Positions 10,205 to 20,000 of a stretch of 20,000 bases of DNA are shown here, piece after piece. The stretch is from contig NC_135557.1 of the NCBI RefSeq assembly GCF_964340395.1, forward strand, positions 24,396,375 through 24,416,374. Direction: 5' to 3'. The translations under genes and the position numbers were made by a program. The notes beneath the pieces are model-generated. The model ran no database searches. It was not told the DNA's origin and worked only from the letters and a program-made list of their open reading frames with translations. The first letter of the stretch is position 1. Each line of letters starts with the position of its first letter. The stretch comes from Glandiceps talaboti (Eukaryota > Hemichordata > Enteropneusta > Spengelidae).

Positions 10205-11318
10205 TGTTTATATGTGTGTTGCAGAAGATAACCTAATTTGAAATGTGCATACGTATACGTACATAATGTAATTACTACGTAACCGCGTTTGGGTGCATGC
10301 GTGTCAACTTGTCTACAGTTGGTTTTCGACGGATATATTCTACAATATAAACATCCATGAAAGGCGATTATGGACATAAATGCCACTTGTCCCGGTGGTA
10401 AGAATGACATAGGGAACACCATTTGTCAAGAATTCTTTTGAAGGGTTCAATATACCTTGGTGTGTCAGGTTGTGACGTCAACCTAGTATATGGCAGGCAA
10501 CTTTGTGGTTAGTGAAAATGTTTCAAAGCAAACGTAAACATATGACTACAATTGAAGATTTTGACACTTATCTATTTCGCGTATGTATATTATATTTTAC
10601 ATAAAAGATAGAGAGAAAATAGATAACAAACAGACAGACAGGCAGACAGTCCATCGATACTGTCATTATGCATTAGCAACTGTTTGCAGTAAAGCACCTC
10701 TTTTAATATAAAGTTTCACAAATGGTCAAAATTGCAACTTCAACCATTAGTTGTATAGGGTGTGAGTCTCATGTTCTATATAGCAAATATAATGCACAAA
10801 TCCGAATTAGGAACCGATGGTTTAAAGTTTCATCTTTCAAAGACAACGGTGATTTAAACTCAGACCACTAATGAATATTCTTAGTAGTCTGAGATTAAAA
10901 TTATTCAATGGTATTCCCTCAACTAGCAAAATTAGACTAAAATTCAGACAGCTTTCAACCTTGAGAGTCGAGTAAACCTCACACAGACGCGACACAAGTG
11001 CTTATCTTCTGCAGCCTGTTTCAAGATAAGATTACATCCAAATTAGTTATCTCATAAATAACGTAGAGCCATTCCCGTGTTACCATCGAAAACACATCAG
11101 AATTTGCAATTCAGCCGCCGCTATTTTTCACTGTTGGAGTGATGTGAAAAATAAGTACAGACAGGAATTATTTCTAAAGTGTGGTCATTTGTAAATTTTA
11201 TTATTAAGGTAAAACTGACAACGTAACGAATTACCATAAGGTATACCTTAGGAATTCAGATTCCTGATCTGTGACTCATAGTCAAACATGCAACGTCAAC
11301 AATGTGTTGAATTTAATC

Positions 11319-11320
<2 letters not shown>
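10205..11320. other. Intergenic DNA between the two convergent genes
   Basis: No coding sequence recognised. Contains a short degenerate GACA run near 10629-10650 and a strong hairpin at 10853-10899. Confidence 0.6.
10853..10899. repeat. Inverted repeat, 19-bp arms with 9-nt loop
   Basis: Left arm TTTAAACTCAGACCACTAA (10853-10871), loop TGAATATTC, right arm TTAGTAGTCTGAGATTAAA (10881-10899). 17 of 19 positions pair. One mismatch becomes a G-U pair if the minus strand is transcribed. Confidence 0.9.

Positions 11321-11323
<3 letters not shown>

Positions 11324-11409
<86 letters not shown>
11324..11409. repeat. (TC)43 microsatellite
   Basis: 86 nt of perfect TC dinucleotide, a pure polypyrimidine/polypurine tract. 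Confidence 0.99.
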
Positions 11410-11411
<2 letters not shown>

Positions 11412-11492
11412 AACAAACAAAAACAAACTAACGAACACACGCAGACAAACAAACAAACAAACAGACAGAAAGACAGACAGACAGACAGACAT

Positions 11493-11526
<34 letters not shown>

Positions 11527-11610
11527 GAATGAATGAATGAATGAATGAATGAATGATTGATTGAAGGAATGAAGGAATGAAGGAATGAATGAATGAATGA
11601 ATGAATAAAT
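11410..11610. repeat. (AAAC)n-(GACA)n-(GAAT)n compound array
   Basis: Directly after the TC tract: AAAC-rich to about 11462, GACA to about 11526, then GAAT with GAAGGAAT and GATTGATT variants to about 11608. Open frames here are repeat translations only. Confidence 0.96.
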
Positions 11611-12340
11611 GAAAATGTCATTCGAGAGAAACAGAACACTTATTAACATGTTTTGTAATACAGTCACGTTTATTTTATTCCACAGAAAGGTAAACTTTAT
11701 TTACGTTCCAAAGTAATTACGTAGCAGATACAGCACTATGTCTCAAGCTTCAGATATCTCAACATGTACAAATAGTGTCAGTGATATTCTATTAAACTGA
11801 CAACTTTACAAGATAAATTGCATGTCGCTTGCGCATTATCGGATGTGACTACTCTAAATATGTTTTACAAGATACAACTTTCTTATCAAGCAAATCCATC
11901 TACACCTGTTATGCTAAAAGACTGCGATGCTATACCAACTAATATACCACGTTTTGCTTGTTTCTTGAAATTGACAGCTGGTATTATTATATCATTTGTC
12001 TTCATTCAGCCAGAAAATACTTCTTTAAAGGGTTGTTAATATTCGTATAGCTGCTCGTAGTAACAAGGAGCCCGTATTTTCAATGCTTAAACGAGGAAAT
12101 ATATTTGGGAATAACTTTTAATTATCTCCGATATACCAAAAAGAAAAGTTAGTTTTTTGGGTGTTTTTTTAAAGTATGGTTTGAAATTAATAGTTTAAAG
12201 TAGTGACGGTTGATTCCAGATATAGCCTGTATTTATCGTACTAATGATTAGTCATTAAAAAGTCGTTAAATATGTAGACTGTTTTTCAGAATTATTACAT
12301 TTAGGTGTTCAATTATTTCATGATTTCAAGGAATTATCAA
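11611..12340. other. Intergenic DNA and presumed NARS1 3' UTR
   Basis: No recognisable coding sequence; the 73-codon frame at 11818-12039 shows no motif. Candidate minus-strand poly(A) hexamers are at 12117 and 11669-11679. Confidence 0.5.
12117..12122 (-). promoter_or_regulatory. Possible NARS1 polyadenylation signal (ATTAAA)
   Basis: Variant hexamer ATTAAA on the minus strand, about 220 nt after the stop. No canonical AATAAA lies nearer; two overlap-adjacent AATAAA copies are at 11669-11679, about 660 nt after the stop. Which one is used cannot be decided here. Confidence 0.35.
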
Positions 12341-19934
<7,594 letters not shown>

Positions 19935-20000
19935 CTGTTAAAGGTAATTGATATGTATATAATAAAGAGAATCAAAGTGACTAAGTTTATCACACGCTGC

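Noticed and set aside
11271-11667. Open frames rich in Ser-Leu, Arg-Glu and Phe-Ile-His-Ser
   Set aside because: Translations of (TC)n, (GACA)n and (GAAT)n arrays on either strand.
11818-12039. 73-codon plus-strand open frame as a small gene
   Set aside because: No motif, no codon bias or homology that I recognise, and it lies in the presumed 3' region of NARS1.

Overview
This window looks like nuclear DNA from an invertebrate animal. It is AT-rich, its genes are split by many short GT-AG introns, and it is unusually dense in microsatellites: (AC)n, (AT)n, (ACAT)n, (GACA)n, (CT)n, (TTTA)n and (AAATT)n. Nothing in the sequence fixes the phylum. A mollusc, annelid, hemichordate or similar animal would all fit.

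It holds two protein genes in convergent (tail-to-tail) order. On the plus strand, eight exons between 2345 and 9062 assemble without a gap into a complete 372-residue type I (cytoplasmic, AnsA/ASPG-like) L-asparaginase without ankyrin repeats, followed by an AATAAA signal at 9236. On the minus strand, nineteen exons between 19934 and 12341 assemble into almost all of cytoplasmic asparaginyl-tRNA synthetase (NARS1): N-terminal extension, OB-fold anticodon-binding domain and complete class II catalytic core with motifs 1, 2 and 3. Only the first base of the presumed start codon and the 5' UTR lie outside the recognised exons. Every junction listed keeps the reading frame and matches the family, so both genes look functional.

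Layout: 1-2344 is upstream non-coding DNA with two complex microsatellite arrays (1241-1602 and 1769-1955). 2345-9062 is the asparaginase gene, whose introns are long but nearly free of simple repeats. 9063-12340 is the shared intergenic space, with (TG)n, (TATG)n and (TC)n-(AAAC)n-(GACA)n-(GAAT)n arrays, one clear hairpin and one possible dispersed repeat. 12341-19934 is the synthetase gene, with microsatellites in at least five introns, some close to splice acceptors.

The two products share a substrate. The synthetase consumes asparagine for translation, and the asparaginase hydrolyses it to aspartate and ammonia. I know of no such pairing in human, where the genes are on different chromosomes, so the arrangement may be chance or lineage-specific. 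I found no RNA gene, CRISPR array, intact transposon or exotic gene system. The most unusual material is the repeat architecture.
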